A stretch of DNA of 64,000 nt from VYFG01 sp965221795 (GTDB taxonomy: Bacteria > Pseudomonadota > Gammaproteobacteria > Arenicellales > Poriferihabitantaceae), in assembly GCA_965221795.1 (NCBI GenBank), contig OZ244914.1, positions 2,542,001 to 2,606,000 on the forward strand, in the 5' to 3' direction. Positions 46,130 to 56,222 of the stretch are shown piece by piece. The position numbers and the translations under genes were made by a program. Under the pieces are notes generated by a model, which worked only from the letters and a program-made list of their open reading frames with translations, searched no databases and was not told the DNA's origin. The stretch's first letter is position 1. Every line of letters starts with the position of its first letter.

Positions 46130-46996
46130 TTACCTTGTCTGTGAAACCCGGAATGGGTGTGAAGGATATGCGCCCAGAATATGCACTTTTGTCGAAAAGA
46201 ACCGCAGTTCTTCCAGTGCCCGGGCGACTGGAGGATCATCTGGATGACCCTCGATATCCGCATAGAATTGAGTGGCAGTGAACCGGCCCTCAAGTTGATA
46301 GCTCTCCAGCTTGGTCATATTGACACCGTTGGTGGCGAAGCCGCCCATGGCCTTGTAGAGTGCTGCCGGCAAATTTCGGACGTTGAAAACAAAGGTCGTG
46401 ATGACGGGCAATCCCGAATCTGTCGAGTGGACCTGAACGGGTTCTCGAGCCAGGATAATAAAGCGAGTGACATTTTCTGCCGCGTCCTCGATATTGGTCT
46501 TGAGGATCTGCAGATTATAGAATTCTGCCGCCAGGGAAGGAGAAATGGCGGCAACGGTATGATCGTCTTGCTCGCCCACTTCCCTCGCGGCACCGGCGGT
46601 ATCGCTGGAGACGCGCGAATCCCATTTGTGCTCACGGATAATCCGCCGGCATTGTCCCAACGCATGTATGTGGCTGCAAACCGTTTTGATATCCTGAATC
46701 CGGGTGCCTGATTTTCCCATCAATTGAAAATGGATGGGCATGAAATACTCGCCAACAATATAGAGGCTGGATTCGGGTAGGATATGATGAATGTCGGCGA
46801 CTCGTCCAGCAAGGGTATTTTCAATCGGGATCATGGCCAATTCCGCCGCTCCTTCGGATACCGCATTGAAAGCATCTTCGAATGTATGGCAGGGATAGGG
46901 CTCCATGTCAGGATACATATCCCGACAGGCCATATCGGAATTGGCACCGAATTCGCCTTGAAATGCGATTCGGTTGATGGGAGATGGTTGAGCCAT
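46130..46996 (-). CDS. pheA: Prephenate dehydratase
   Basis: 288 residues: monofunctional dehydratase, no chorismate mutase domain. The catalytic domain has RIAFQGEFGANSDMA, AMIPIENTLAGRVADIHHIL, SHIHALGQCRRIIR and NVTRFIIL (the catalytic TRF). A C-terminal ACT domain (FNVRNLPAALYKAMGGFATN) with the variant KLESYQLEG where many enzymes have ESRP implies phenylalanine control with altered details. It makes phenylpyruvate from prephenate. The wording is close to alphaproteobacterial enzymes as I recall them. ATG at 46996 is preferred. Confidence 0.92.
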   Translation of the reverse strand: MAQPSPINRIAFQGEFGANSDMACRDMYPDMEPYPCHTFEDAFNAVSEGAAELAMIPIENTLAGRVADIHHILPESSLYIVGEYFMPIHFQLMGKSGTRIQDIKTVCSHIHALGQCRRIIREHKWDSRVSSDTAGAAREVGEQDDHTVAAISPSLAAEFYNLQILKTNIEDAAENVTRFIILAREPVQVHSTDSGLPVITTFVFNVRNLPAALYKAMGGFATNGVNMTKLESYQLEGRFTATQFYADIEGHPDDPPVARALEELRFFSTKVHILGAYPSHPFRVSQTR

Positions 46997-47466
46997 GGAA
47001 TGCAATGATGCTTTTTCTTCAAAGAGCGGATATTATCAATTCCCGCACATGGTACAACCATTTATCCATGATTCCCGTGAGGAAGATTGGGGTTTGAATC
47101 GAATGTCTGACGGTGCTGGATGGAATGGTGGGAGATGGATGACCGGTAACCATCCGGCCGCTGGGATTTCTGCCATCAATCGTTTGGTCCCGAGATATCC
47201 AAAGGCTTCCTTCTATGCCTGTGTGACCCGGACACGGTATCTCGCATTTTGCCCTTGGACTCACCCTATTCGGCAGGGAGATCCTTCCAGACCGGCCATC
47301 GATTTAGCGGCTGCAGCCACTGCATCCACTATCTGTGCACTTTCCATCTTCCAGGCGGACCGGAAAGGTTCCGACGATACCAACGGGAAATCGAAAAAAT
47401 CGAGTTTTCCGAAAAAAACCTTACCGAGTCTTGCCGAACTTGGATAGTATCGTCATAAGCAGAAAA
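46997..47466. other. Divergent spacer
   Basis: 470 bp between pheA and the aminotransferase gene, presumably with both promoters. No leader peptide rich in Phe was found, so no sign of phenylalanine attenuation. An upstream in-frame extension of the aminotransferase frame exists but reads as non-coding. Confidence 0.45.
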
Positions 47467-48798
47467 ATGTGTGGTATGAATGCAATCCCAAACGGTAATC
47501 AGGATACGGTTTGTATGTCGTCAGATGATCAACTGATCGTGCGTCGGGGGGCTTCCCTGGGTCCGATGTACAGGCACTTCTATGAAAAACCCCTGCACTT
47601 GGTTAGAGGGGAGGGGGTGTGGTTATGGGATGCCGAAGGGAATCAGTACCTTGACTGCTATAATAATGTAGCTTCCGTAGGGCATTGCCATCCGAGAGTC
47701 GTGGAGGCGATCTGTCGACAGGTGCAGCGGCTCAATACCCATACCCGCTATCTTCATGAAAATGTGGTGTTGTTGGCGGAACGCTTGGGCTCCCTGCTTC
47801 CGGGCGATCTCGGCACTTGCATTTTTTCGTGTACCGGCACAGAGGCCAACGACCTCGCGGTACAAATTGCGCGGGCGGTTACTGGGCGGCAGGGCATTAT
47901 CGTTACGGAGGCGTCTTATTTCGGCAATTCGACTCTCATCAGGAAGCTCTCGACCGGGTCCTATCCGACCTCCGATCGTCCGGATTGGTTGGCTGTTGTG
48001 GAACCACCGGATTATTTTCGTGGCCCTTTTCGGCAAGGAGAGCCTCTGGCGACGGCTGGCTATCTGGACAGTTTTGAACAGGCGGTATGCAAGCTGGAGC
48101 AATCTGGGTATGGTCTGGCCGCAGTACTGGTTGACATGATCTGGGATGCACCCGGACCCCTGACACCACCGGTAGAATATGTCCAGGGAATTTGTGAAAC
48201 CGTGCGATCAGCTGGTGGACTGGTGATTGCGGATGAGATTCAGGCGGGTCATTGCCGTACCGGGCGATGGTGGGGGATTGAGCATTATGATCTTCAACCC
48301 GATATTGTGACTTTGGGAAAACCCTCCGGCAATGGTCATCCACTTGGGGCCACTGTGGTGACCCCGGACATCGCCGCCGCATTTTCGTCCCGACAGCATT
48401 ATTTCAATACATTTGGTGGGAATCCTGTCTCGGCAATCGCCGGCCTCACGGTCTTGGAGGTAATGGAAGAAGAGCATCTTGCCCGGAATGCAAAAACCAC
48501 TGGTGCCTATCTGCGCACCGGCCTGGAGAAGTTGAGGGAATCGCTTCCGATCATCGGCAATGTGCAGGGGCGCGGACTGTTTTTGGGGTTGGATCTGGTG
48601 GAAGATTCGGTGAAACGTACCCCGCTGTCGCCGGATGTCATGCGCAACTTGATGGACAGGCTGATGCGCGAAGAAGGTGTACTGGTCGGTATCACCGGTC
48701 GGTATGGCAATGTGCTCAAGCTACGTCCGCCCTTGGTATTTGGCCCCGATCATGCGGACAGAGTGATATCGGCCATTGGCAACGTCCTGCGTACATGA
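47467..48798 (+). CDS. Class III (omega) aminotransferase
   Basis: 443 residues. Family signatures: VWLWDAEGNQYLDCYNNVAS, GHCHPRVVEAI, FSCTGTEANDLAVQ, LVIADEIQAGHCRTG, and the PLP lysine in IVTLGKPSGNGHPLGA, then YFNTFGGNPVS. Typical acceptors are pyruvate or 2-oxoglutarate, and the donor is often an omega-amino acid or diamine. The first ATG (47467) is used; ATGs at 47476 and 47518 are possible. Convergent with the GMC oxidoreductase. Confidence 0.88.
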   Translation: MCGMNAIPNGNQDTVCMSSDDQLIVRRGASLGPMYRHFYEKPLHLVRGEGVWLWDAEGNQYLDCYNNVASVGHCHPRVVEAICRQVQRLNTHTRYLHENVVLLAERLGSLLPGDLGTCIFSCTGTEANDLAVQIARAVTGRQGIIVTEASYFGNSTLIRKLSTGSYPTSDRPDWLAVVEPPDYFRGPFRQGEPLATAGYLDSFEQAVCKLEQSGYGLAAVLVDMIWDAPGPLTPPVEYVQGICETVRSAGGLVIADEIQAGHCRTGRWWGIEHYDLQPDIVTLGKPSGNGHPLGATVVTPDIAAAFSSRQHYFNTFGGNPVSAIAGLTVLEVMEEEHLARNAKTTGAYLRTGLEKLRESLPIIGNVQGRGLFLGLDLVEDSVKRTPLSPDVMRNLMDRLMREEGVLVGITGRYGNVLKLRPPLVFGPDHADRVISAIGNVLRT

Positions 48799-48841
48799 GG
48801 CCTCGGGCAAGCGGGTCAAAGGGTCATCTCTGAGGTGCCTC

Positions 48842-50461
48842 TCAACGTCTTCGGACGTCCTCCAGAATCATATCCGAGGCTTTCTCTGCCAGCATGATGG
48901 TTGGCGCATTGGTATTGCCGGATGTGACGGTTGGAAAGACGGAGGCATCGACAACACGGAGGCTTTCGATCCCATGCACCCGTAATCGGGGATCTACAAC
49001 TGAGAGCGAGCGGTCTGGGCCCATGCAGCAAGTACTGGTGGGGTGAAACACCGTATCAGCCCGGTTTCGGATGTCTGTCATCAGTTCTTCATCGCTGTTG
49101 ATGTCAGGGCCAGGGGTATATTCCTGTTCATTGATCTCTCTGAGGGCTGCGGCTTTGGCCAGAATCCTCAGGAACTTGACCCCCTCCAGCAACTCCTGCC
49201 GGTCCTCAGCGGTGGAAAGGTAGTTGGGCTCAATGCGGACGGGTAGAAACGGATCGCGGGATACGATACCGAGTTGTCCCCGACTGGTGGGGCGGCATTG
49301 ACTGACCCCGAGGTGGAAAGCCGCAAAAGGATCGGGCCGCATCAGTGGGCGTGTACCGGTCGGCGCATTGGTGTAAGTGAGTGGGCAAAAGTACAATTGC
49401 AGGTTGGGTCGGGAGCGATCCGGGTTGCTGCGAAAAAAACCACCCGCCTGATTTACGCCGATGGACAATTGACCCTGCCGGAAGAGAAGATACCGGACAC
49501 CTTCCAGCAGTTTCCCCCACCATGGTGAGAGCCGATTGTTCATAGTCGGTACCCGAGACCGGAAATAGTAGGTAATCTGCAGATGATCCTGCAGATTGTG
49601 TCCCACGGCTTCATTGGCTCGTACGGTATGGATCCCAAGGTCCTGCAGCAATGATGCTGGACCAATACCAGATAGTTGCAGGATTTGGGGACTGTTGATT
49701 GCTCCTCCCGACAGCACAACTTCCAGGTTGGCCGTTGCCGAACGCAAGCGGCCATGGTGCATGAACTCGACCCCAGTTGCCTTGCATCCATCAAACCGTA
49801 TCCGGCTGACATGGGCTCCGGTCAGTACCGTTACATGAGACCGCTTCATGGCCGGTCGGAGATAGGCCCGAGCGGCAGACATCCGTCGGCCGTTCCGGGT
49901 GGTAATCTGGTACAGTCCAACACCTTCCTGGTCGTGCCCATTGAAATCCGGATTAAGCCTTAGCCCACATTCCTGGGCCGCCTTGAGAAAGTGTTGATTG
50001 AGTGGGTGGTAGCTGGCACTGACATCGTTGACATACAAAGGCCCGGAATCCCCACGAAGTGCATCGCCGCCCCTTGAATTCGTTTCCGCACGTTTGAAGT
50101 ACGGCAAGACATCGTCCCATCCCCAGCCAGGATTCCCTATGGCACACCAGTCATTGAAGTCCGCGTGTTGTCCGCGAATGTATACCATAGCATTGATGGA
50201 ACTGGAGCCACCCAGTACCTTGCCTCTTGGCCAATAGCTCTGACGTCCCCCCAAGCCGGCATCGGGTTCAGTCTGGTACATCCAGTTGACAGCTGGATGA
50301 TAGAATATTTTTCCATAGCCAATCGGTGCCTGGATCCAGAACCGGCGGTCGGTGCCGCCAGCTTCGAGCACCAGTACACTGTAGCGGCCACTTTCCGAGA
50401 GACGGTTGGCAAGGGTACAGCCGGCAGAGCCGGCACCGACAATCAGGAAATCGTATCGCAT
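48842..50461 (-). CDS. GMC-family FAD oxidoreductase (choline dehydrogenase-like)
   Basis: 539 residues. FAD dinucleotide fold DFLIVGAGSAGCTLANRLSE, the GMC motif WPRGKVLGGSSSINAMVYIR, and a second motif SGGAINSPQILQLSGIG. The catalytic region HPTSTCCMG (His) is followed by VVDASVFPTVTSGNTNAP, with the second catalytic Asn. It oxidises an alcohol to an aldehyde or acid. The native substrate is uncertain. Confidence 0.9.
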   Translation of the reverse strand: MRYDFLIVGAGSAGCTLANRLSESGRYSVLVLEAGGTDRRFWIQAPIGYGKIFYHPAVNWMYQTEPDAGLGGRQSYWPRGKVLGGSSSINAMVYIRGQHADFNDWCAIGNPGWGWDDVLPYFKRAETNSRGGDALRGDSGPLYVNDVSASYHPLNQHFLKAAQECGLRLNPDFNGHDQEGVGLYQITTRNGRRMSAARAYLRPAMKRSHVTVLTGAHVSRIRFDGCKATGVEFMHHGRLRSATANLEVVLSGGAINSPQILQLSGIGPASLLQDLGIHTVRANEAVGHNLQDHLQITYYFRSRVPTMNNRLSPWWGKLLEGVRYLLFRQGQLSIGVNQAGGFFRSNPDRSRPNLQLYFCPLTYTNAPTGTRPLMRPDPFAAFHLGVSQCRPTSRGQLGIVSRDPFLPVRIEPNYLSTAEDRQELLEGVKFLRILAKAAALREINEQEYTPGPDINSDEELMTDIRNRADTVFHPTSTCCMGPDRSLSVVDPRLRVHGIESLRVVDASVFPTVTSGNTNAPTIMLAEKASDMILEDVRRR

Positions 50462-50953
50462 TGGGAGGGATCAGGTGATATTCATTGGGTGGACAACAAT
50501 TGCCAGAAAGACGCAAGAAAAAAGTCGCGAAGTGCCGTATAACCGTCGGACGGATTTTGCCCGCATTCCTTCATTTGTCAGGCTGAATGCTCTTGTGGCG
50601 GTTCGAAAAGGAGCGCGTGCAGTGAGCCTAGACCCAGGGCGTGGCCCAGTAGCAGATCGGATGAGCCTTGCAATCGTGTTTCGGGGGTGGACACTGTCCT
50701 CCACCAACTACTGAGGTGCCCTCCATCCTTTGGACAGTTCGGGGGCGGAAATAAGGCGTACTCCGGTGAATGCATGCCTTCTGGAAATGAAGTTTACGTG
50801 CGTCATGGCCGGCAGGCAAGCTCCGGTGTCGTGCGCAGGTTGGGTCGAGGCAGTTCCGCCCCTGCTGGCTGGCGAGCGCAAGGCGCGTGCGTATCCACCG
50901 GGAAAGCGCGGCTGATCGCGCTGCGCCTCGGAGCCGCCTGAGGGGCGCGTGGA
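50462..50953. other. No intact gene
   Basis: About 490 bp without a supported gene, G+C-rich toward the right end. It likely holds decayed mobile DNA belonging to the IS630 relic that follows. Confidence 0.4.
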
Positions 50954-51058
50954 GTGCTGCCACACGCCGAAAACGGCAGCTGGTTGAACGTGGCGGAGAG
51001 TGAGTTGATCTGCATGGTCCCGCAGTGTCTCGCGACTTCAGACATTACACCAACCGCT
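50954..51058 (+). pseudogene. IS630-family transposase, C-terminal relic
   Basis: Thirty-five residues read VLPHAENGSWLNVAESEL, then MVPQCLATSD. The intact motif in IS630-type DDE enzymes is YTPKHGSWLNMAEIELSVLS followed by RQC. The region is short and lacks the rest of the DDE domain. Confidence 0.55.
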
Positions 51059-51466
51059 GGAGTAACCAAGATCATTTTTGTTCCGATTGTGCTCTCTACA
51101 GCATGATCGTTCTAATGATTCCGTGATGACATGTTGTCACGGCTTTTCTTCTTACGATACAGCAGACGATCACCTGCTCAAAGAATCGGCGCATTTTTGT
51201 GATCATGTAGGCGCGATGTTGAGCGTTCTCAAGCGTGTCTTCAGCATCGCCAGGAATGAGAAAGCATTTGAGCGTGTTGTTGTAACCGGGCGAATGGATG
51301 ATATCCGGCATCGCATCCATCACAGCATGCAACTGTGATGCGTATTCTTTGTTCTGGCATGCGTTATGGTTTTTTTGCGACGTTCTCACCGTCGTAGGCT
51401 TCTACTGTTCGCCTCATGTCATCCCGGTGATTCCCGCTACCCATCCCAGCACTTCGTCCGAGTTTC
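51059..51466. other. Spacer with no supported gene
   Basis: Just over 400 bp downstream of the IS630 relic. A minus-strand frame of 97 codons (51096-51389) shows no family similarity and probably is not a gene. Confidence 0.4.
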
Positions 51467-52627
51467 CTAAGTCAGTCCAAGTTCTGTGAGCGCATCGCGC
51501 CAATGCATGCACAGAACATCTTCGAGGCGCATGAGCGTCGCATCTCGGCTGATGCAAAGAGCGAGTGGATTCGCGAATTCTTTGGCAAAGCAGGCGATGT
51601 TGCGAACATCTCGTGCAACCGTGCGCTGCGTTGACTTGACTTCGATGAGCACCTCGGGCGCTCCGGGGCGCTCAATGACCAGATCGATTTCCGCTCCGGC
51701 TGCCGTCCGCAGATAGGAAAGATGCCAGTCTGGGTACTTGTAGCTTGACAAGTGAGCAATCTGGGCGATGACGAAGTGCTCGAATGCGTCGCCATATTCG
51801 TAGGAGCTTTCAGTGATTGGAATTGGCAGCCTTCGAGCCAGCGCACGTTTGATACCCAGATCGAAAAAATAGAATTTTGGATTCACACGCTGCTGCTTTC
51901 TGATCGAGCGGTGGTATGCCGGCAGTAGAAAGCCCACCAAGGTATCCTCAAGGATACTGAAGTAGGAAATCACGGTCTTCGGGTCCACGCCGACATCTTC
52001 GGCAATTTTGGCGTAGTTGATGATCGCACCATTCGACTGAGCCGCGACTTCAAGAAAGTGCCTGAAAGGATCTAGTCTTCTGACGATCTGCTCCGACGCG
52101 ATTTCCTCCTTCAGGTAGGTGAGTGCATAGGCGCGCAGGAACGCTTGTTTGTCTACGTCTTCGCTGAGCGAATACATTTCGGGCAGCATCCCCCAGCGCA
52201 GTGCTCGATCGAGATCAAAGAACTCTCCGAGCTCCGGCACAGTCAGGGGATGGAGGTTGTAGACGAACGCCCGCCCGGCGAGCAGGTTCGACGCGCCGCG
52301 CTGTAACTTTCTGCTGCTTGATCCGGTGAGCACGAAGCGTTTGTCGGTGCTTTCGATCAACCGATGGACGATGTCCAGTAAACGAGGTGCGCGCTGTACC
52401 TCGTCGATCAGCACCCACTTGATGGTATCAGGCAGTGCCCGCACCTGATTCTCGAATCGTTTTGGCATCCGATGGTAGGCATCTTCGATTTCCGGATCGA
52501 GTAGATCGACATACAAAGATGTATCGGGGTCGAAGCTATCCTTGATATAGGTCGTTTTGCCGGTGCCTCGGGCACCAAATAGAAAGAAGGAATGGCTGCG
52601 CGTTGTCTTTAGGAGCCTGCGGAACAT
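51467..52627 (-). CDS. AAA ATPase with DUF4143 (intact)
   Basis: 386 residues. Walker A FGARGTGKTTYIK near residue 18, Walker B WVLIDEVQRAP, sensor FVLTGSSSRKL. A middle part with LTYLKEEIASEQIV and a winged-helix-like region (INYAKIAEDVGVDPKTVISY) is followed by DUF4143 with a nuclease-like end, AGAEIDLVIE and LIEVKST. It is complete, unlike the split copy at 6.5-8.5 kb. The family is abundant and of unclear function; the C-terminal part resembles PD-(D/E)XK nucleases. Single gene. Confidence 0.85.
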   Translation of the reverse strand: MFRRLLKTTRSHSFFLFGARGTGKTTYIKDSFDPDTSLYVDLLDPEIEDAYHRMPKRFENQVRALPDTIKWVLIDEVQRAPRLLDIVHRLIESTDKRFVLTGSSSRKLQRGASNLLAGRAFVYNLHPLTVPELGEFFDLDRALRWGMLPEMYSLSEDVDKQAFLRAYALTYLKEEIASEQIVRRLDPFRHFLEVAAQSNGAIINYAKIAEDVGVDPKTVISYFSILEDTLVGFLLPAYHRSIRKQQRVNPKFYFFDLGIKRALARRLPIPITESSYEYGDAFEHFVIAQIAHLSSYKYPDWHLSYLRTAAGAEIDLVIERPGAPEVLIEVKSTQRTVARDVRNIACFAKEFANPLALCISRDATLMRLEDVLCMHWRDALTELGLT

Positions 52628-53247
52628 CTCAAAAAGCGCTTTTCGGAAAGAACAAGAAAAAAGAGATTATAGTCCGTAATTACCTTCGATTTGTGGAGTG
52701 ATGTCGGTAAATCTTATGGTCCTAGTGCTCCGTCGAACTGATCATGGGAGAGAATACCTTGACATGCACCCATGCGCACGCCCGAACTTCATGACCCGGA
52801 TTCTACGATTTTCCATTGCCAATCAGAACTCTATAGGTTTTCCGCCGGACACTAGTTATCAGGAAAATGATTTGATTTACTTTCAGCGTAGACCCGAACC
52901 TTCAAACGCCAGCCTCTAATTCGTCGACCCTGAAAATTTGTTGCAAGGAGCCGCAAATACGACCGCCAAGACCTAGAATCCAGCAACCAAAAAACCGCAG
53001 CCGACGGAGGGTCCGCCGCAGGTTGTGACCGCCACCACACAGCAGTACATTCCTCCGGTCCCCCTCCATCCCCCGGAGCCAGTGCATCCCCAGAGAAACC
53101 CAAGGCATGCCCGATCCGGTCCATCATGGTGAACCAACAAAAAAGACTGGGCCCCGCAACGGTCCCGAATTCCCGAAACTTTTGAAATCAAAGGGGTTAC
53201 CGGGGGAAACTCCGGCGAAAATAAACCGTCACCGTCGGAGTCAGGAA
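52628..53247. other. Gene-free spacer
   Basis: 620 bp with TATAGTCCG at 52664-52672, shared with sites near 59.2 and 60.9 kb. No gene is supported; the many short open frames run in unrelated phases. Confidence 0.4.
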
Positions 53248-54285
53248 TCATTGGAACACAGGCATGACTTCGTTGCAGAACAATTCCATTGAGCGCTTTT
53301 GCTCCTTGTGTCCGAGACCCATGCTGGCGTAGTAGATAAACGCATCGACTCCCAGGGCTTCATATCGTTTGAGTTTGCCAATGACTTCGTCCGGCGTGCC
53401 GAACATCAGGTTTTGGCAAAGCATCTCGGGGTTGTATTCGTCCCGGTTTTGCAGCTCTGCGAAGGGAATGGCTCTGGGGAAGCCATTTTCCACATCGCCG
53501 AGGTTTTGAAACAGGTTTTCAAACTGGCTGAGTTGCCGTTGGGCAGCCCGAACAGGTGTTTCCCAGTCCTCGGGGCGGTCATAGACCGCGGTATGTCGCA
53601 TCATGGCGAACTGGGGCCGAGCCTTGTCCGGGTTCGCAGCCAAGGCGTCGTCCAACCGCGCCTTATAGGTTTCCGCTTCCGAAAAATCCCGGGTCAGGGG
53701 CCATGAAGTGATGTGGCAGCCATTTTGCACGGCATATTCATAAGTGACGGGTGCCCGGGCTGCGACCCAAATAGGCGGATGGGGAGACTGTAAGGGTTTG
53801 GGGACGGAGGTGGACAATGGGAATTGCCAGAATTCCCCATCATGCTGGTAATCACCCAACCAGAGTTGCTTTACGGCCGGCAGGATTTCATGCATATAGC
53901 GCCAGCCTTCGGTCTGCTGAAGCCCCGGCTTCATGCGATCAAACTCCCGTTGATAGGCTCCGGATCCGATGCCGAACTCCAGGCGTCCTGCGCTGATCAG
54001 GTCCGCAAACGCAGCCTCCCCGGCAAGTCGGATCGGATGCCAGTATGGAGCCACGGCGACTGCAGAACCGAGCCGTATCCGCTCGGTATGCTGGGCCCAC
54101 CATGCGATAATCTGAAACGGATTCGGTGCAATTGTCATCTCCAGAGCATGATGTTCTGCGGCCCAGACAATATCGAACCCTCCCCGGTCCGCCATTTTGA
54201 CCATATCAAGGGTATGCTGGGCCACATCCACCATGGTCATGGTGCTGTCCATACGTTCAAGGTTGATTGCCAGCTGGAATTTCAT
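53248..54285 (-). CDS. LLM-class flavin-dependent oxidoreductase
   Basis: 345 residues of the bacterial luciferase-like fold. VWAAEHHALEMTIAPNPFQI, RIRLGSAVAVAPYWHPIRLA, RLEFGIGSGAYQREFDRM, and YEALGVDAFIYYASMGLGHK at the end. These enzymes use FMNH2 or F420H2, and the former need a flavin reductase elsewhere. It is the last gene of the aldolase-hydrolase-oxidoreductase set. Confidence 0.88.
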   Translation of the reverse strand: MKFQLAINLERMDSTMTMVDVAQHTLDMVKMADRGGFDIVWAAEHHALEMTIAPNPFQIIAWWAQHTERIRLGSAVAVAPYWHPIRLAGEAAFADLISAGRLEFGIGSGAYQREFDRMKPGLQQTEGWRYMHEILPAVKQLWLGDYQHDGEFWQFPLSTSVPKPLQSPHPPIWVAARAPVTYEYAVQNGCHITSWPLTRDFSEAETYKARLDDALAANPDKARPQFAMMRHTAVYDRPEDWETPVRAAQRQLSQFENLFQNLGDVENGFPRAIPFAELQNRDEYNPEMLCQNLMFGTPDEVIGKLKRYEALGVDAFIYYASMGLGHKEQKRSMELFCNEVMPVFQ

Positions 54286-54362
54286 GAGTATGAGGGGTAA
54301 GAGAGGACCATTCCGCCAATAGAGGATGCATGATAATAGGATGCAAGGGCCATGATTCCGGG

Positions 54363-55193
54363 TTACCGGCGATGTTGCAAAAAATTCAGGATGGGTCCGG
54401 TGAATTCCCTTGGGGACTCCACCAACCCCATATGTTTCATTCCCGGTACGATCCGAAGGACCGAATCAGGTATTTCCGCATGGATTGCCCGGGCCATTGC
54501 TGGTGTGCTGCCTTGATCATGTTCCGTGGTCATGATGAGGGCAGGACAGGAAATCGGTGGGTCTGGATGAATCAATTCCTTAACCCCAAAGACAAGCACT
54601 CGGCGACATTGGGCATAGTCGGAAGGATTATTGGCCAGTACCCAGGACCGGACAGTGTATATGATATCTGGATGCCGGGCTTGGAATCGATCAGTGAACC
54701 ACCGATCTATAGTGGAATCAAGGTTGGCCTCCGGCCCTTCGGCAGCACTGTCCAGGGCATGTTGCTCCACCTGCTTCTGGGCTTCCGGGCTCCGTTCATG
54801 AGGGGAGTTGAGGATCACCAGTGCTTGTGCCTGATCTGGATAATCTCTTGCAAAACGACGATTAATCATGCCACCCAGAGAAAACCCCACCAGTATGGCC
54901 TTGGCAATGCCCAGTTCCGTCATTAGCGCGTGCAATTGGTACGAGAACAGTGACAGGTCGGGTGTTGCCGGCAGCGGGCTGGCACCATGACCATAGAGAT
55001 CGTAATTCAGCACCCGATATTGTCGAGCCAACTCGGGCAGGTGACGTTTCCAGGTCAGGCGATTAAGACCCAAGCCGTGTATCAGGACGACGATATCCGC
55101 ATCGTCCGGGCCTTGCAGAGTATAGACAGTTCCATCTCTGGCCTTGGCCAGCTTCCTGTTGGCAGGGCAGGGTTCATTGACGATAGGATGCAT
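54363..55193 (-). CDS. Alpha/beta hydrolase (PcaD-like)
   Basis: 276 residues. VVLIHGLGLNRLTWKRHLPE, then LYGHGASP, the nucleophile elbow LVGFSLGGMINRRFA, and a late histidine in PGMKHMGLVE. The segment order matches beta-ketoadipate enol-lactone hydrolases and related C-C or ester hydrolases. It overlaps the upstream aldolase gene by 20 bp, so the two are co-translated. Confidence 0.85.
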   Translation of the reverse strand: MHPIVNEPCPANRKLAKARDGTVYTLQGPDDADIVVLIHGLGLNRLTWKRHLPELARQYRVLNYDLYGHGASPLPATPDLSLFSYQLHALMTELGIAKAILVGFSLGGMINRRFARDYPDQAQALVILNSPHERSPEAQKQVEQHALDSAAEGPEANLDSTIDRWFTDRFQARHPDIIYTVRSWVLANNPSDYAQCRRVLVFGVKELIHPDPPISCPALIMTTEHDQGSTPAMARAIHAEIPDSVLRIVPGMKHMGLVESPREFTGPILNFLQHRR

Positions 55194-55941
55194 CTTCTTG
55201 ATCCAGCATGGTTTTCAGGTGGGCAAAATGGGCCTGTGCGGCCCCGGTATAGTGATCCCAGCCCGCTGCGGTCTTTTCTGCCAGGCGATCATCCATGATT
55301 GCAAGCGGTCGTCCGGTTGAATAAGCAAGAATCATGGTTCGGGCGGCACGCTCTAGGTAGTACATGGATTCGAATGCTTCCGCGACCGTCTCGCCAGTGG
55401 TGATTACGCCATGATTGCCCAGGATCATGGCATTTTTCTCCCCCAGTGCATGGGCAATCCGTTGGCCCTCTTCAACGTCGTCTGCGATCCCGCCAAATGA
55501 AAGGTCAATCGCTGTTCGGTTGAAAAAACGGGCAGTATTCTGGTCCACCGGTTTCAATTCAGGATCCTGCAGTCCGCACAGTGCAGTTGCGTAGGGTGGA
55601 TGGCAATGGAGCAATACCCGGGCTTGTGGGACGGTTGAGTGCACGGCACCATGAATACACCATGCGCTGGGGTCGGGCGAGGATTCGCCCGACATGATCG
55701 AAGAATCTTCCGCGTGAAGTCGGAGCAGATCACTGGCCTTGATGGTGGAGAAGTGTTGCCAACGAGGATTCAGCAGAAAGGTTTTGCCGTCCTTACTGAC
55801 TGCAGCACTGAAATGGTTAGCGACCGATTCGTGCCAGTCAAACTGCACGGCGAGCCGAAAAGCTGCGGCAAGGTCAATTCGCAGGAACTCTTCGCGGACC
55901 GACGAGAGATCTTTGTTCAATTGATGGAGGGAAGGATTCAT
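55174..55941 (-). CDS. Class II aldolase/adducin-family protein
   Basis: 255 residues from the ATG at 55941. ANHFSAAVSKDG and the metal-binding HCHPPYATAL are followed by a third metal histidine in GNHGVITTGETVAEAFESMY, as in fuculose-1-phosphate-aldolase-like enzymes. A longer frame upstream (to 56271) reads as non-coding. With the hydrolase and LLM oxidoreductase it forms a small catabolic operon; the route is unknown. Confidence 0.85.
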   Translation of the reverse strand: MNPSLHQLNKDLSSVREEFLRIDLAAAFRLAVQFDWHESVANHFSAAVSKDGKTFLLNPRWQHFSTIKASDLLRLHAEDSSIMSGESSPDPSAWCIHGAVHSTVPQARVLLHCHPPYATALCGLQDPELKPVDQNTARFFNRTAIDLSFGGIADDVEEGQRIAHALGEKNAMILGNHGVITTGETVAEAFESMYYLERAARTMILAYSTGRPLAIMDDRLAEKTAAGWDHYTGAAQAHFAHLKTMLDQEDASYRQ

Positions 55942-56222
55942 GTTCGGCTCTGGAGACAAGCAATAGACCGCAAATGGTATGTCTTCAGACCACCCGTGAC
56001 AACACTGGCAAGCGACAGGTTCTTTTGGCATTTTCTGCTGTCCTACCGATGGTGGTGCAGGTGGCTTGACACCTGCCGATATCGCTCCTGTTGGACGTTC
56101 ATTGGCCGCACTTCCTGGTGAAACTGTCCGGGCACAGGCAGGAGCGAGTACGATGTCCGGGTATCCTGAACGGAACATCACATGGGATAATCGAATGCAA
56201 GGTTGAGAAGCACAATGCATGA

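Noticed and set aside
51096..51389. 97-codon minus-strand open frame
   Set aside because: No similarity to a known family, no ribosome site, lies between a relic and an unrelated gene.
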